Shown here piece after piece: positions 1 through 13,804 of a stretch of DNA of 64,000 nt. Source of the DNA: Saccoglossus kowalevskii (taxonomy: Eukaryota > Hemichordata > Enteropneusta > Harrimaniidae); NCBI RefSeq assembly GCF_000003605.2, contig NW_003139319.1:62550-126549 (forward strand). The letters run 5' to 3'. Position 1 is the stretch's first letter, and the number at the start of each line of letters is the position of its first letter. The position numbers and the translations under genes are program-made. The notes beneath the pieces are model-generated. The model made no database searches, had not been told where the DNA came from, and saw only the letters and a program-made list of their open reading frames with translations.

Positions 1-71
<71 letters not shown>
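1..71. repeat. (TA)n microsatellite at the window edge
   Basis: Uninterrupted TA dinucleotide run reaching the first base, so its true length is unknown. Confidence 0.98.
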
Positions 72-73
<2 letters not shown>

Positions 74-3000
74 GAGTAAGTTAAAATAACTGTCAAACAA
101 TAACATTCCGAAAGCAATAGAGATGGTTTGACCGCGAGTACAGGTCACGGAGCATACAACGTACGGTTGCTTTCAGTGCCTCCCCGCATAGAAACTAATC
201 ATTAGGGATTTGGACAATCCTACATGTTTGTCAACACTTGTAATCTGCCAGCTGACACGGAGCATCTCTTTATTACATAATTTCTGAAAGATTAAACCCG
301 GACGATATCACATGACGGTGTTTGACTTTTAATACCTTTGGAATATAATCTATTACCAGGGCACGTTCGTTTTAGATAGGCTGTGCACTTTCAATGAATA
401 AGAGAGACCGTCTAATGAACAGGATAGAAATGAACAACGCACGAATGGTCTCGTTGGATCTGGTCGTTACACTGCAGTGAGTATTCGTACTGAATTCACG
501 GTTTCGTTTGACAGTCAATTTTGTGATCACCCTAATTTACTATTGTTATTTTAATTTGTGATCAATTTCAGAAAATATCTGAATGGCAAGTACTAAATAA
601 TGCCAAGGGGAGGTTTCGTGTGCAGATGAAAAACAATTTGAAATCATACAAGGATAATGCACACGTGAGTGAATGTGTTATCACGCTAAAATATGCACCG
701 TAGTAATCGTTACGACGGATACGGTACGACAGTCCATTATACGTTAAATATTAGTATTGTCGATTGCGCTTGCTCCGTAGCAATGTAATTTCACGGGGTG
801 GTATGTAATAACACACAGTTGATGGTTGACTCTAATTCGAAGTTATACATCATTTTCGTATCTGCAATCAACTTGAACCACGTAGATCTGGTTAATACCG
901 TCTCATAATTATTCAGAAAACTCAGATATTTTGCTTACTAGGCTGTTAATTAAAATACCTACATAGATACATACTGATTTATATGTCCAACATGTGCGGT
1001 ATATGGAATATAAATGAAAAAAAGTATATGGTATTAATTCATATAATATTATTAGGTTTACATTTTACGATGACGATCAATAAGGTATTCAGGTTGCTTA
1101 ACACAAATCTGCCCAGGCCCCCTATTTGATTTAATCCATATTTACGCGCATTAGTTTGTTGGCTTCAGTTTTTATGAAAATAATGTATTGCGTGTGTGTA
1201 TAATGTTGGAATAGCGAAGAACAGCTCTTGCGGGCGAGGATGAGCAACACATAAAGCAACACGAGTTGCCTCGCGAGTTGTTGCGTTTGAGTGATATAAA
1301 ATAATCGTGCCGCCAAGATAAGTCATGCTACGACGCCTGGAGGAAAGAAAACACGTTACGTAGTTTAAGTTCCAGGCAGCTAGTCGCCTGTCGTGTACTC
1401 ATTCTTTTCGTTGACTTGCTTTATGTGTTCCTTTGCGCGCTGCCTCATTATACCTTAATTCAAATGGCATATGATTGTTTTAATACACAACACTTCACTG
1501 GTATCGTTTTGTGAGGACTTGTGGTAGGTAATGACTATAATTTTGATTGGTTTATTAGAATGACGTCAGTGGTTATTATTGCTGCCCATCATTTCACCTT
1601 TTTTTAAAGATTCAACTAGTAATGCTAGCTTCCTCGGTACATGAGTGAGTCCGAGTCTATTTATCGTTATACATTAGACTTGCATACAGCCCCTTGTTTA
1701 TTTGTTGTTGTTTCCTTCAATAAATATGTTATAGGAGTGTATAAATGGCGAAGGTCGAGTTACCGCGAAATAAACAACTTTTAAGTGTATCCACAATGAC
1801 TTTCGTAAATGACTCAAATGACTCGATCGATTTCAATTAAACTAGATAAACTTGATTTTGTGTTAATATTAGATTCATGACGACCGACTGGTAGCCATTT
1901 TCTATATTTCAAATTGGAAAATCTTGTTTCAACGTGTTCACAACGGTTTCCACGTGATACTGGGTCCGATTTCAGTGAAACTCGATAATGGTTCACATGT
2001 GAATGTTGATTTATTTGTGATCCGACTAAAGGCCATGCATTATGTATTTGCACCATATCCACCCGGACACTCAGTTAGTCACTTGCTCCTGATATTCTTG
2101 TGACAAGCTTGTTTGTCATTATTCGTTGATATGAAATTATTGAAACGTCGGTTTATCTAAATAAATGACTGTTATTGAGTTCACTTGTTCACATATTACA
2201 GCATTTTATGCCTAATTTATATATATATTTGAACAAATTTCTTAAACTACTAAAGTAACTATGCACAAACTGAAAGATGTAAGAAGTAAAACTATATTAA
2301 CTTTTATCCTAATGTTTGTTAGTGGAATTAAATAAACAATGTCAGTCATTATTTTTACACGTTTTACAAATCATTAAGTTATGTAGTCTATTACCTCGCA
2401 TAATTCATAGTTGGCTCATATGAAATATGTATGCCTGTTTAGGTTTTATGTTTGGTTCCGTCTTTTGCATAGCGACGAATATACACAAATGCAGTACATG
2501 CCCCTTCAATAACATGGTACATCACTATGTAATCCTAATACAAAAGAGACTCCTCTTACAATATTTCAAGGCTATCAAATGAGGTGACGTGGTTGGATTA
2601 TTAATTCATGGAGACACAACTCAACTTACTTATCACAAATAGATTCCCCCATTTGTATATATGGTGTGTACCAGTAGCGCGCCCTCCCAGCACCAGGAAG
2701 ATTGTGGGTCTGACTGCCCCGTGGTCGGCTTCCCACTCAGCCGTGAAATAACCACTATTGTTCGATTTAGAAAGGTCATCTAAATAACAGACGGCAACAG
2801 AGGTATATTCCATGCTGCATACTGTTCACGTCTTCCCGAGACGCCGGTGACGGAAAGCAATCCCTATCGCGTGCACTTTAAAGTCGTCTTTTGTTGATCA
2901 TTGTAAATTGATTTATCTGAAAAATGAACGGAACATTTGAGACAGTTACACTCCTCACTTAAGTTCGCAATTATTTATTTCGTCATTTATTTCCACCAGT

Positions 3001-6000
3001 TTTGCATTGACCTGACCCATTATTCATTTGTATATTATCAATATTATACATACTAATATTATATAGAGTGTGATTTGAAAAGGTTTTCACAACAACTGTA
3101 TATACATTCATAGGTAATAAGGAACCCGTATCGCGATAGTATACCACTTTGTATTGCCGTGTCTCTAGGCATACTCACAACGGCACAGAGTGTCAAGGTA
3201 TATCAAGTTCAGCACTCCACACTCACTAATTGCACTTCCTTATACAGATGTTAAACGACTTAAGTACACGCTGATAAGTTTTTACGAGCCTCCTTCTACT
3301 CTATGGCGTTGCACTCAGGCTTTTTAAGAGGTATTTAATATTGTCAGAACCATAATGCGATTATTGGATTGTTTCGCTCTTATGGCCTTCGTGTAGACTT
3401 TCTACTTCGTACCACGCTGATTCGTGCAAATATTGGGGTCATTTGCTTCTGTTTTTTTCTTTTCTTTGTAATAATTATGGATATCATTTCATGAGATTCA
3501 CCCGGTAAGGAGAATGCACACTGAATACTAAATGTCAATTGAGGGAATTTTTGTATTAAAGAGAAACCATGGCAACATAAACTACAGCTAATCATGATTA
3601 CACGTTACGGATACTACACACACAACATATAATCATCACCGTCGGTTCCTTAGCCTAGACGACTGTCAGAAGGAACACTACTTCTCTATAAATCGCTATT
3701 AAAATCTATCTCCGTCAGTTCTTTACTAACTGCTCCCGATCACTCTTTTAGACTGTCCAGCCATTTTTATCTAGGCACTAATCTCGTTGCGATTGTCTTA
3801 ATATTTTCTTTTCTAATCTGGACACAAACAAACTTCAACACTCCTCTCGTCAATTCACCATATTTTTTTATCTTTGCATTTACATAGTGATTAATTTTAT
3901 TTCAACTCAACAACCGTCTGTAGCTCTTCATTTTAAGTCTCTAAGTTTTCCCTGACAAACACTGTCGTGAAAAAAGGTTACAATTGCTTTTCCTAAGCTT
4001 GTTCTTATGTTTCATCATTTTCGAATTCTGAATATTATTATGTTGAGCTAACATATTTGTTGTCTGTGCTATTCTAATTTGAATTTCTGTTTCTGATTTG
4101 GTATCATTTGCAACCGTTTATCCTTTCTTCTTTAAACAATTTTACTTGTTCATATTCATGCTTGTCAAAGCCAATTCTCTCTTCTCCTCGTTTATTTACA
4201 TTCAAGTTTATTTACGATTTCATGAAATTCTACCTCAAGCTTTGCCATTAAGTCAATATCATCTGCAGATATTATGCTAAATATATTTAAAGTTCTACAG
4301 CTTGTTAACCCATATAATCCTTCTAATGCATCAGTCATTATTTGTTCAAGAAAAACTGAATTAAACAATGTTCGAGATGTACCATACAAATAAACAGTGA
4401 CGTACATACGTGGATCGTTTCCTCATATTTCTGATGCACTTCGAGTACAATATTCCCCGAAGGTCTTGTTATCAACAATCTCTTTCACGAACCAGGCGTA
4501 ATGAGACCTCAGTGTAGTATTCATCACCGAGATGACAAACTTGTCGATTTAACCTCAGATAAACTTAAATTATGTCAAATGATGAATTCACCACGTTGAT
4601 GAGTATGTGGACAAGAAGTGCGAATATCTGTTACCTATCCTATTATATTATAGAACTGAAGACCTGCAAGAGAAATTAAATACGACTTTAGGGTGTATAG
4701 AGTAGATGAAATATATATTGCCGATGAAATAGAACAATATAATGCTAAAGATGCATAGACTGGAAGTGGCTTGAGGCATACACTTACGCAACATTCAACC
4801 AACTATGTTTATTTTCCCTGATACCATACCGCATATTGTATCCCTCATTTTTACTACCTCAGCATGATTTCAAACACAGTCAGATTTATCATATTCGTGA
4901 AACAATTTACTTCCAATTATGGCAGTATCAGTATAAACGGCGCCGTGCTTCCAAGCCAATTACTCTAATCTTTGTTATGTGGCATCTGCTGAGCTCACTT
5001 CAAAAACACCGACTTGTATTCCTATTATTTTCGCCTTCAACTCGTATTTATTACTATCTTGTTTTCTATATTTCCCGCCAGCGCCCCGAGAGTTTCTTAT
5101 CAAATTATCTGTTGCAAGGCGTGTTATCGTAAAAAATTATCATTGAAGTAGGTGGGTAATATTTTTGTATGTATGCACATGAGATCTCCTGTAAGAAAAT
5201 GAAATTTCACACGATGTGTTAAAATGGTTAGTGGTGCAGGGCGAACACTGATTTTATTACTTTCCATCCATTCATTCATTCACCCATCCACCGTATACTG
5301 ATTTTAAACATATAATACTTTTGGTTGCGTTGGACAAATTAATTTAAATGCTGAATTCGATCTTTTTAAAACGTTGCTGCATTATTGTAATTCAAACAAA
5401 AGCTGCTTACCAGGTGAATGTCGATGACCATTAAATAAAACACAACGTTCTGCGCGACTACGCACCCGCTCAAATCGCGCTTAGTTTCATGATTGTCAAG
5501 TAAGAATGTTTGCATGTGAAGTGTCGAGGTAAGCTTACTAATTGAAATAAATAAAGAACCTGTAGCTCAAAAAAACTTTTCCCCACACAAGCTCGCGCGC
5601 TTCCGCGGTGCAACCGTAACTAATTCATAGAGATTAATATTAGATGAAGAGTACTAGTGTATTGTATGCCATATAGTGTGTGAGCCGTAGGCGAATGTAT
5701 TCGACACCGAATCCAATGTAACACCGTCTGTGCGGCTCGCAATTATAGCAATGTATACCCTAAAGCGAAAGAGACAATATTATTACAATATACGATGTAA
5801 TGTGTGTTACGTAATTTCCAGAGTGGTCACCTATTTGTTTCATTACAAGTTAAACATCTGATCATATTACAACACGTACTAAGTTATATACCATAAAAAC
5901 AATAATTATCCCCCACACGGACATATTCGATTTTACGCTCGACAGTGAGCACGCCTGAGGTTGCACGCTATGGCGCTCTGGGGAAATTTACTTTTATTAG

Positions 6001-7882
6001 AGTACATCCTAGTGTGGTACGTAAGTGTACTAAAGTCACCTTAGCTGCTAATGAAAAACTCCCTCGTCCAGTTTAAAAAATGCTACGCCCTCATCCCATT
6101 TTCCAATGATGTTACCTATAATTGTTGCTAGCAGTGGTTATTTCACAAAATTCTCTCTACTCCATTGGAGCCACCAGGCGATTATTTCAGAATCTACCAT
6201 TTTCTGTGTAGGGAGTGTTCTGACAATGATGCGCACTTTCTCTGTACAACAGGTGCCCTCATGCTAAAAGTTGGAGTGAAACTTTCTCCTTATTTCTTAA
6301 AGTGACCTGAGCTGAAACTAGATTATTCAGATCAGTCACCTTGTGGAATCGTCACTATATAGACGAGGTTTAGCAGGTGAATGGTGTGGGAATGTAATAA
6401 GTGGCCGGTCAATATATACATGCATGTATGTGAACATAGTATTGCTTATAGAAAGAACACAATATGTTAATCAGTGTCAATTATTTCAAACACAAGCGGC
6501 GGTTCCGTCGGAGAAGACCACTGTCTGTTTGTATAGGATAAAGCCCAACTACGAGGACTCATCTGGGATATATAGTCAGACCCTGGCCAGAGGCATTGTA
6601 TCGAGGGAGGTATTTATATCCTGGAAAAGTCCCAGTAAAAGGGCTTAATATCCACCGCCTTCCATCTACAGATATTTATTTTTAAGACATTCTAGTACTT
6701 TTGATGGCATTCGGTGATTCCTACTATTTCTTGCATGGCATTTGTAATGTGAAAGTGGGCCAGGGCGCTATTTCCAATTACAATATGCTGTAAAGCTTCT
6801 CAAACATTGATAACACAGAACCCAGCAGAATGTGTAGTTTTTGTTCTCATAAAATTTAAATACAGAAATTGGGGCAGGTTTACCCTAACGCTCTGGATAA
6901 AGATCTGCATAATAATGAATTTTTATGAATATTCATCATCTAACTCGTAAAATTATACAACCCAAAGGCCAATAACCAACATCCAGATCCATATATCTCA
7001 ATGTACAGCGTGTCTGTCAGATTACCGTTGCGTGAGCTCCTAGTTTCAGTCTAATCTTTGTGTGTGGTTTGTCTTAGCTTAGTAAAATTTAATCAGTCTA
7101 AGTTGGCTTTATGCTTTACAGAGGCGTATACAGTGTTCCCGAACTTTTATATAACAGTCCTAGTAGAACACTTTATGAGAATTAAGAGATTTGACTCTAA
7201 ACGGGAGATGTAGTGTAGATAAACTCCGGTAATGGAGCAGTGTGATTGGTCGAGAAGCAGGAGACAATCACGAGATAAACACCACCTCGTGACATCGAAT
7301 GATGCCATCGGTAATTCTAAGCCGGGAACCCCTGGGAGTTGGCGGCTATTACGAAAGTGACCACAAGTCAAAAACAAGTGTCGGTTTTGGCCTTTAAACT
7401 GATACATTATACTGATAAATGTAACGATGACGTAGTTTATTCTATAAATTCCACACGTGATCGTGATATTTATGGTCGTACACTCCGCTGGGGATACTGT
7501 CACCCCGTCAGTCGTCAGCGACGGTAATCTACTTCTTGATAAAGCACTAGGACAAGTTGTTCTCACACGTATGACTGTACATGGGAACTACCCTGTGCTT
7601 ACTAGCAAAAGGTCACGGCCCATGGAATCTCATACTCTGTATATTTACGACACTTCACATATAAATGCCACACAACTAAAATCAATATGCAAACAATATA
7701 CAATTGACCGAGAAACATGCTATTGAGTGAGTTGAGTGAAAACAGTCTAATTCAAAAAGTTGGAATTCAATATTGTATTACAGCGATGATTCGATTACCA
7801 CATAATGCGATTGGAATCAATTCGCGTCAATTTTTGTAGTATTTCAGATTTAAGCTTCTCCACATAATAATGTGTTTGTCAT

Positions 7883-8056
7883 TTACAAATAGACAGTTAA
7901 GAGAATATTGAATTTTTGCGTGACACGGGATCGCGGGGTCGACGATCTCAAAAATTGTTCTAAGTAGGTGTTGATAATAAAACGATGATCACGGCTGAAT
8001 CCCAGTAGAGGTGTTGGAGCAGTAACAAGCTTACGTTCGGGAAACGCGTCAGCCAT
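7883..8056 (-). other. Unrecognised small open frame with promoter-like start
   Basis: On the minus strand ACAAACATGGCTGACGCG starts a 57-codon frame (MADAFPERKLVTAPTPLLGF at its start). The stretch just upstream has GACGTGACTCA, like a CRE/AP-1 site. A possible donor, GAAC/GTAAGC, lies shortly after the ATG, so it might be a short first coding exon. The sequence is not recognised, and a chance frame remains likely. Confidence 0.2.
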
Positions 8057-9337
8057 GTTTGTAACACAGTGAGTCACGTCGTCAATTTTTCTATCAATAC
8101 GATCGTGCTGTTATTAAGAAAAAAATTAAACATTCGCAAACATTTTTTTTTCAGTTATAGTATACAGCATAGGTTGTACACGTATTAAACCAAACTTAAC
8201 TGTGTACGAAAATAATATTTAAAAAAAGGCAAATTTACTTCGGAAACATTATTCAGTTCATCGTGTAGGTGACGGGAGGGCACGACCAAGAACGAGTCAA
8301 CGTCACCCGTACACGTAATAAATCATGAACATGGCCGGCAATCCTTTTTACAGTGCACACAATAGGGGATAATTATATACTAGTTAAATGTTAATATCCC
8401 CCCTTCAAATACCCCTGGGGAACACCTTGACCTTTGCAGTGGTAATTTGGCAATTATTATTTCCTGTTGAATACCTTGTGAACAAAAATAACCATTCTTA
8501 ACATCTCCTAAACTATCGAGGCGGAGCAAGCAGAAGTAGATGCAATACATCACTCACAATTCATGACGTCATTTTGTAATGTCGGTAATACAAAACGCAA
8601 CCCAAAGGATAATACAAAGGAACGACCGAGTAGCGGCAAACACACAAATATTGATTTTTGTCTTCTAAGCTGGGAGTATACTGGAAACATCCTTTTACTC
8701 GTTAATCTGATTTATATGGCATTTGAGACGGTTTTGATACAAATATATTCGCAGCAATTGCTCTGCCCGTTGAGGACGTTGAGGGCGACTTTTCAAATTT
8801 ATGGGATTTGTCGAGATCTCATCATCTGCCACCACTCGCTGCATCCACTCCCAATTACGCGTTACGGCTACACATAGGATATCGGTGGTTGACAGCCTTC
8901 TCCTAGATTTACGCAGGTGGTAAGCTGATCTTTGTTTTGTTTTCGTGATGTTATCGATTGTATGTTCCGAGTTATAAGGTTTGAATGCAAGAATCTCGAA
9001 CTTCATTTCGCTATAGTCACAGTGTTAGATGAATGTACACATGTCTGTGTGTGCGTAGTGCTACAGCTGAACTTCTTGTGTAAGCTACAGTATACTGGAT
9101 AGAATGGCCATAATTTTGTTAAGAGCAGAGCGATGTGATTTTCTCCGTTCTGTGCTTACGAGCCTAGAAAAGAAGCTCTGGAAAAAGCTTTTCTTGAAAT
9201 TACGATACTACCACACCCATGCAAACCTTACTATGCCTAGAATGTGTGCTTACTATGTGATGATAAAAAAATGGTGAGATGTACGTGTATGGTACTAGAT
9301 ACGGGTTGTTGCAAGGGAGAAACGATCGATCGTGTGA

Positions 9338-9376
9338 ATGATTGATTAATTGATTGATTGGGTGATTGATTGATTT
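9338..9376. repeat. Imperfect (ATTG)n tetranucleotide tract
   Basis: ATTGATTAATTGATTGATTG followed by GGTGATTGATTGATTT. A short, imperfect GATT/ATTG repeat. Confidence 0.85.
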
Positions 9377-11971
9377 GCCAACCAACCCATATCATGTTTA
9401 GGACGGCAGTAATTTTCACTGACAATGTGGTAAACATGTTCAAACCGTTCCTGTGAAATAGCGATAATGCCCATCCAACGGAGCCTACGAACTGAAAAAT
9501 TAAAAAGTAAGTCATGAAGCTGTGTGCATGTCGGCACCCTCTGTCTATACACACAGGAACCGGACTCTATCAGCGGGGCTCAAAGTGTAATAATACATTG
9601 CGATAATATGGCTAATTTATAGGCATTGAGTCGCCTAGTCTCGGGCATCGGTGTAGTTTGTGTAACATCAGGCCACGGCTGTCACGCGGACTTAATCACT
9701 TCGATTTATTAAAACGAAGATTAATAGTTATGCTTTTGTTAGCTATTTTTTAATGCTAGCTTTAATGAACTCGGCAAAACAATCGCATAACAAATCTATC
9801 TGGGAGGAATAGGATTTTCCGTGAATGGACATGGCTCAGATGCCCCTTTATTTCGCAAACATACCAGGCCGGGAGCATCCGCAAAATCATTCCTTGAACT
9901 TAACAATGCACAAACAAAGCCTCAAGTACAGTACGTTCCACTTTGCATCGGTTGTAATCTGTGTAAGACCGCGCTATCCTCGGGGATAAACACGTAGATG
10001 TAGCGCTCAAAACATCTTCCAATCGACAGTTAAGCAGCGGGCAAATATCGACGTTTACAACTTTAAAGACCTTGACTCAGTGGAATCAATTCTCATTGTC
10101 AAATTAATTGATTGTGAAAAGTAGCGTTACGGGACTGCAAGCTGATATCTTAAGAGTGATCTCATTGACCGACCACGTGGTCTAAAGTGAATTAGCAGGC
10201 ATCTAGTATCCCGTCACCTCAATACATATTCACCGACAGTTTTGCTTTGAAATCATCACCCTACGATGCAAGTAACACAACAAAAGTACGGTTAATGAAA
10301 TTGGTCGGAAATTTAAAAAAAAAAAATTCCAGACACGCAATGAATACATTCTACTGTTATTTAACATCATTTGGGTAACACATGAAAAGGAAGCCTACTA
10401 CACATCACAATTGATGGAAATAATTCTAGTAATGACACAGACGGTGATTTTGTTTGAATGTATTCGTGTGAGCGTGTATTGTCAGTCGTGAAAATGTAGG
10501 GAAAAAGGGCTATTCGCGTTAAATTTCCGATATAACTAACAGCGGCGTCTCCGGTATTCATCACTCAAATAGCATTCTTTCAGATGCTCTCATTTAATTG
10601 AAATACAGCTACTTTAAATTCTAATTTAATTCCGATCCGTCTGGTAGACGTAGTTTTTCGTTACACATGACAATCGTCACATCACTGGCTTGTCAGCTGA
10701 AAAGTCATAGTCTTTTAGTAACCCCGATTAAATGATTTCCGAGTAGCGATCGTGTAGCGAAAAGTACACTTGTACGTGATGTACATTTCATCCATGACAG
10801 CTGAATACTTGTATATCCATCTTTATCGACGACCACGGTCGTTAAGCGGCTTTAGTTTACATAATTGAAAACACACACTCAAATGCAACAACGTTGCGGT
10901 AATCGCACGGAAAAGCTATCAAAGTGGTATACGTAAAATGTATTATTCATTCGAGATTAGAGTGGATAACACTCTGCGCACGCACCTTCAAATCTTCTTA
11001 GTGCAAGTATCCTATCCACATTCTCGAATTATTTAGCTTTCAATACCGAGCTTCACCCTATTTCTGAGGTGGGCGATGGTAATTTCATTTCAACTGACAA
11101 CTGTATGCCACGTTATGAATAATACCCTGTTAGGTAGCAGTTTTGACACCCATAGTGCGTGTACAATAGTTATATGCAGATTAATGTGTTTGAAGTTGCC
11201 TGTGACATTTAATAATGGCATCCTAGGCAGTATCACACTTCCAGGGGCTGCGGCAGTTCTTGTGAAACGTTCCCCTCAATATATGACTGGCAGTAACCGT
11301 TATTGATGCGCGCGGCGATGGAAGCGGTACGTGTGTATACGACAAAAAAATATTGTCAAATGAATTGTACGACTCTGACATTCAGGTCTCGAACGTATGT
11401 AGTTCGCATCATGTGATACGATGCGAAGTATGTCAGTTAAACCAGCCCGGGAATCCAGTTCAGGTCAAAGTAGGGACACAACCTCCCTCGCCGCGCTTCT
11501 TCAAAGTAAGATTCACAGTCACTGTTGAATTCTTCAAAAACAACCATCGAATTGTGGTAACTCAGAGTACTCCGGCGCTTGTACATAGTGCTTGACTTTA
11601 TAGTGCTTTGTATCGTTGAACATGTAGCACAAAGAGTATGTGTAAGTGTTCCGTAGGTGCCTTTGAATTACTGTGAGTGTTTTCCAATAAGTTCAGTGTC
11701 AGCGAAAGTTGACGCACACTTTTGGAATTTTCATAGGCGTTGGATGGGTCTCTTCAAATCGGTATTCAGATCAATAAGATTTAGTGTAACATTTCAGTCT
11801 ATTTTAATTTGTTTACTTGTGCAAAGTCGACGGTCGAGTGGATGGTACTATATCAATTTCGACGTATTGACCATTTTTTTTTAGTAATAGTTTTAATTTA
11901 ATACTGTCATATGCATTCGAAAAACCTGTCTGCGTGTTACGTTAGAGTTGTAGCGCTCTTCCTTTCTCTAA

Positions 11972-11973
11972 TT

Positions 11974-12048
<75 letters not shown>

Positions 12049-12049
12049 T
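11972..12049. repeat. (TTTA)n microsatellite
   Basis: About 19 perfect copies of TTTA, the same motif as the longer block at 28304. Confidence 0.97.
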
Positions 12050-12372
12050 CAGAATTACATCCAAAAACAAAAGAACATCAGTCCTGATGTGCGCAAAATA
12101 TAGATGCGCATACTTGTAATCTCAATCTGTGCAACGGGAGATGTTGCTGCTAGTTATTAGGTAACACTACGCTACGCTGCACACATCACATCAATATTGA
12201 CACTTTCGGGATTTGTTGCGCAGATACAGCGTGATTAGTGAAACATATACATCTCGTCAGTTCTTATTAGGAACATATTTGTTGACCGTAACTTCCTCGT
12301 ATTTTTTTCATCGCGTGCTTTAAACTGGCTCTAGACTTGACTGTGCTAAAAAAGAACAGTGTAAATTGTTGT

Positions 12373-12374
<2 letters not shown>

Positions 12375-12425
<51 letters not shown>

Positions 12426-12469
12426 TTGAAACACAGTATTTTTTTAATCATAACTAACTGACAGTCAAT
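12375..12469 (+). repeat. (TA)n joined to a 48-bp dispersed unit, copy 1
   Basis: A (TA)n run (12375-12422) followed by a unit starting ATGCATTGAAACACAGTA and ending ACTGACAGTCAA. The same unit occurs in reverse complement at 33817-33864, again next to (TA)n, with only about one difference over 48 bp. The near-identity and the shared microsatellite junction show a mobile or duplicated unit. Confidence 0.8.
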
Positions 12470-12742
12470 TGCAAACAAAACACGTATCGATATGTAACTT
12501 GTATATATTTACAGCCTCAACTTTCATTCTTGGTTATTATTACCAAAATCTATAATTTACCCATTCTATCAATATTGAATACGTCAAAGATCACGATCGG
12601 TGGGAATTTTACATTAACCACAGATTTACTGTTAGTGGGTTAATGTGTTAATAGCATTTGGACAATTTGCATAATTCGAAGAACACACACAAACTCAGCA
12701 GTAGCGTCAATACTAGTTTGCGAACCGCTGCGGTAAGTCCTG

Positions 12743-12842
12743 CGAAAAAAAAATGTGGAATAATATTTAACTTTAAGCCACTTAACTTTGAATGTGGGTT
12801 GGGGGTCATCTTGAATAATATCTATAATATTTGTCATACAAA
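12743..12842 (+). repeat. Diverged dispersed repeat family, copy 1
   Basis: Starts GAAAAAAAAATGTGGAATAA and continues through CTTTAAGCCACTTAACTTTG to TCATCTTGAATAATATCT. It aligns in order with 15226-15327. Function unknown; too short and diverged to classify. Confidence 0.5.
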
Positions 12843-13495
12843 ATTGTGTATATCTAAGTTCACTCACACTCTTACCCGGATGTGACGTTTGTATAATGCT
12901 AACAATATAACGGCCGACCTTCAATATCACGGTAGTGATATGATTACCAAAACACTAATGCCACATAAAGAATTTACGAGTGTTCCTTTATTAATATTTC
13001 CCGCGCCGAAATGACACACATGGCGGTGATTATGCATCTAAATTTACGCGACAAGTCGTCGTTACAGTTAAGAGTCGAGGCGATTATACAAGACCTGTTT
13101 TGATTTGTTGAAATAACCTGTCAACAAGCATGCTGCTTTTCGACTGGCTTGACTGCTAAGTGTTGTAGTTGTATATTGCTGAAACAACCAAGCATTAAGA
13201 ATTTCTTTTTTTTCTTTCGCTGGTAATTGAGTTTAACGGAATGGAAATTAAATTTTCGTTGCAATTATTGGGTGGAATAACACTATTTAGCGAAGGGTAC
13301 GGGTATGGAAAGATGTTTCATACATGACTTTTACGTATGATTACTGGTTACTGAACATTTATCCAATAAATTATTGAACAGAACGAGTCAAGCGTGTTTC
13401 CGCCATTTTAACCTATTTCAACCAATGTCATGCTCAGTCACCCATAACATACATACTTTGAGTTCGTGTACCATAAATAACATGTTGCGTAAACC

Positions 13496-13660
13496 TTAAA
13501 GCGCGGGGGGGGGGGGTGTTGTCACGTACGCATGCGACAGGTGGCAATAGCGTGTCATTGTTTACAAACAAGCGTCTACCCGTGAGCCTTTGCGTTCTTA
13601 GCGTGTGTTATTATAATCGCTTGGGACTCAATTCCCGCGCGCGCGACCTTCCTGCTTTAA
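13496..13660 (+). mobile_element. Short dispersed element, copy 1 (MITE-like, about 165 bp)
   Basis: Shares a diverged but clear alignment with the reverse complement of 63515-63675. Common blocks in the same order are AAAGCGNGGGGG, TGTCACGTACGCATGCG-like, TAGCGTGT, ATTGTTTACAAAC, CCTTTGCGTT and CGCTTGGGACTCAATTCCCG. This copy begins TTAAAGC and ends GCTTTAA, giving short terminal inverted repeats with TTAA at both edges. It contains a run of 12 G. It has no coding capacity. A non-autonomous DNA transposon is the likeliest reading. Confidence 0.7.
13505..13516 (+). repeat. Poly-G run (12 G) inside dispersed element copy 1
   Basis: The corresponding place in the copy near 63.67 kb has only five G/C, so the run expanded after insertion. 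Confidence 0.95.
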
Positions 13661-13792
13661 ACACTGAATGATAAGCGATATCACTGATTAATATAACGCC
13701 AGGGCATAATTTTAGTCTTCGCAAGCTGTGCGCGTATATAAGAAATGGGGAGGGGTCCATTGATAGATTTAACTTTTATACGTTTGAGCAGT

Positions 13793-13804
13793 GGGGGGGG
13801 GGGG
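13793..13804 (+). repeat. Poly-G run (12 G)
   Basis: Second 12-base G run, 290 bp from the first, just before GATCC. No gene nearby. Confidence 0.95.

Larger units (their letters stand above)
72..11971. other. Non-coding stretch, no supported gene
   Basis: Apart from the small frame near 8.0 kb and the ATTG tract, nothing gene-like is recognised. The longest frames (139 codons on minus, 7147-7566; 101 codons on plus, 6343-6648; overlapping frames on both strands at 8563-9006) have no family motif and overlap antisense frames of similar length, as expected by chance. Small CpG-richer patches occur near 5.6 and 11.3-11.5 kb. Confidence 0.5.

Noticed and set aside
7147-7566. 139-codon minus-strand frame, one of the longest outside the receptor
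   Set aside because: No recognisable domain, no clear splice context, and plus-strand frames overlap it; chance is likely.
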